Source: Lamellibrachia columna (Eukaryota > Annelida > Polychaeta > Sabellida > Siboglinidae). From it: DNA of 64,000 nucleotides. The stretch lies in assembly GCA_963662155.1 (NCBI GenBank), contig OY759267.1:21008438-21072437 (forward strand), in the 5' to 3' direction. The position numbers were made by a program, and so were the translations under genes. The notes beneath the pieces were generated by a model. It did not search any database, was not told where the DNA came from, and was given only the letters and a program-made list of their open reading frames with translations. Below, in pieces: positions 62,906 through 64,000 of this stretch (the first letter of the stretch is position 1; each line of letters opens with the position of its first letter).

Positions 62906-64000
62906 GGCACAGCCATTGACGGCCTGCGTTAGACACTGCGCTTAGCTGTTGTGTAGCAATGACTTGAAAACGGACCTCTGTTGTCGCTCAACTTCCATGT
63001 TTAATTGAAATGTATTGATTAAATTCATCATTCTGCGTAGACAGAAAACATACGTCGGTGAGTCTATGACAGGCTTCGTAAGAAATGTAGGCCCTACAGT
63101 TTCGCGATCACCAAATGAGTCGTTACGTTAAAACTAAAATGCTATTTTGGGGGGTTATATTGAGCTTGCTGTGACTCAGGACAGAGGAAGTGATAGTTTC
63201 TTCCCCGTGCGATGTCCTTGGCGCAAGAGGATAGACGGCGAAAATTCAGGTTACTGAATAAAACCCTAATATATTTCCATATCACGCATCTGTCTTTGTT
63301 TTGTTAACAACAATTACGTTATTGGTCGATATAAACATGACTTCCGTTATGCGTGCCGTGGTGCTTTTTTCAAAGGATACTCGTTTGTTTAACAACTGTA
63401 ATATTTTAGACAATATTATGGTCAGTTGTTGCATTAGTATTGTCTGATATGGATTATTGCGATTAGTTGGGTAAGATTAAATTGAGTTTCGACGCGCACC
63501 TGTGTCAACATTTCGGAGACGACAAGAACAGCAATTTAGAGAACGAAGCTGCAATTGGCTTGGATAAATGCACGCACGATGTCCACGAAGAGAATTGCTA
63601 TATCGGCATGTACTTCTTTACGTTATTAAAAGAAACCAAAATTTGGTTAGTGCGCTGGTTATACGAATCAAGATAATCGGCGTCAACACGTGACCTTTCA
63701 AATATGAATTAGCTGTTTTAGCAAATTGAAAGAAGGGCAGAGATCAGTGGGGAGGGGGTGGGGGGGGGGCAACGGTTCCGATACCGGGACCGTGAAGCCG
63801 TGAACTAACCAGATTGGCGAGCGAGGTTTCACGATGCACAAAGGCAACCCACTTGTCTTCATCGACTATGACCGACAGCCGATTTGGAGGACCTATAACG
63901 GCCGATGATATGATAATAAATATATCTTTCTAGAAGTATCACTACTCGAAATGTGCGAAAACACAGTCATGTTGTACGCGAGGAAATGAAAAGTGTCATC
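62906..64000. other. Upstream of gene C
   Basis: Likely 5' UTR and promoter region of gene C; no core promoter element could be assigned. A small G-rich tract lies at 63748-63769. No other gene recognised. Confidence 0.4.

Overview
This is metazoan genomic DNA, most likely from a marine invertebrate. It holds split genes with canonical GT-AG introns, long microsatellites and minisatellites, several non-LTR retrotransposon fragments, a decayed Ty3/gypsy element and a tRNA-derived SINE. I see no prokaryotic gene organisation. The phylum cannot be fixed from the sequence; a lophotrochozoan or other invertebrate with expanded ARM-TIR genes fits. Nearly every long open frame over a microsatellite is a by-product of the repeat, and those are left out.

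Left third: two tandem paralogous genes on the minus strand encode armadillo-like repeats followed by a TIR domain, a SARM1-like plan without the SAM domains. Gene A runs from 8902 leftwards and leaves the window after its exon 9 (111..374). Gene B runs from 22950 to 13508 and looks complete. They share exon order, intron phases and several identical exon lengths (195, 187 and 102 nt). I rebuilt exons by joining AG/GT boundaries that keep frame and match between the two copies. Gene A stays open throughout its visible exons. Gene B has a frame break at the start of its first TIR exon.

Right half: one large minus-strand gene (gene C, 62788 to 33839) encodes a class C metabotropic-glutamate-type receptor in ten exons. 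These give a signal peptide, Venus-flytrap domain, cysteine-rich domain and seven-helix domain, with every exon junction in frame. Residues that hold the amino-acid backbone of the ligand are kept, but the three basic residues that hold the glutamate side chain in vertebrate group II receptors are replaced. It is therefore probably an orphan or a receptor for another amino acid. Its introns hold a nearly intact 3.9 kb LINE nested inside an older LINE with a 9 bp target-site duplication, a gypsy relic, a 91 bp perfect fold-back element and many tandem repeats.

Between genes B and C (22951-33838) lie LINE fragments, a 1.5 kb array of a 31 bp repeat, a diverged duplicated segment of about 700 bp and the SINE.

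The most unusual structure is in gene A. A 37 bp minisatellite is made of the 3' end of a TIR exon plus its splice donor, giving about eight extra copies of a functional-looking 5' splice site. Tandem repeats also abut the donors of two further exons in the window.
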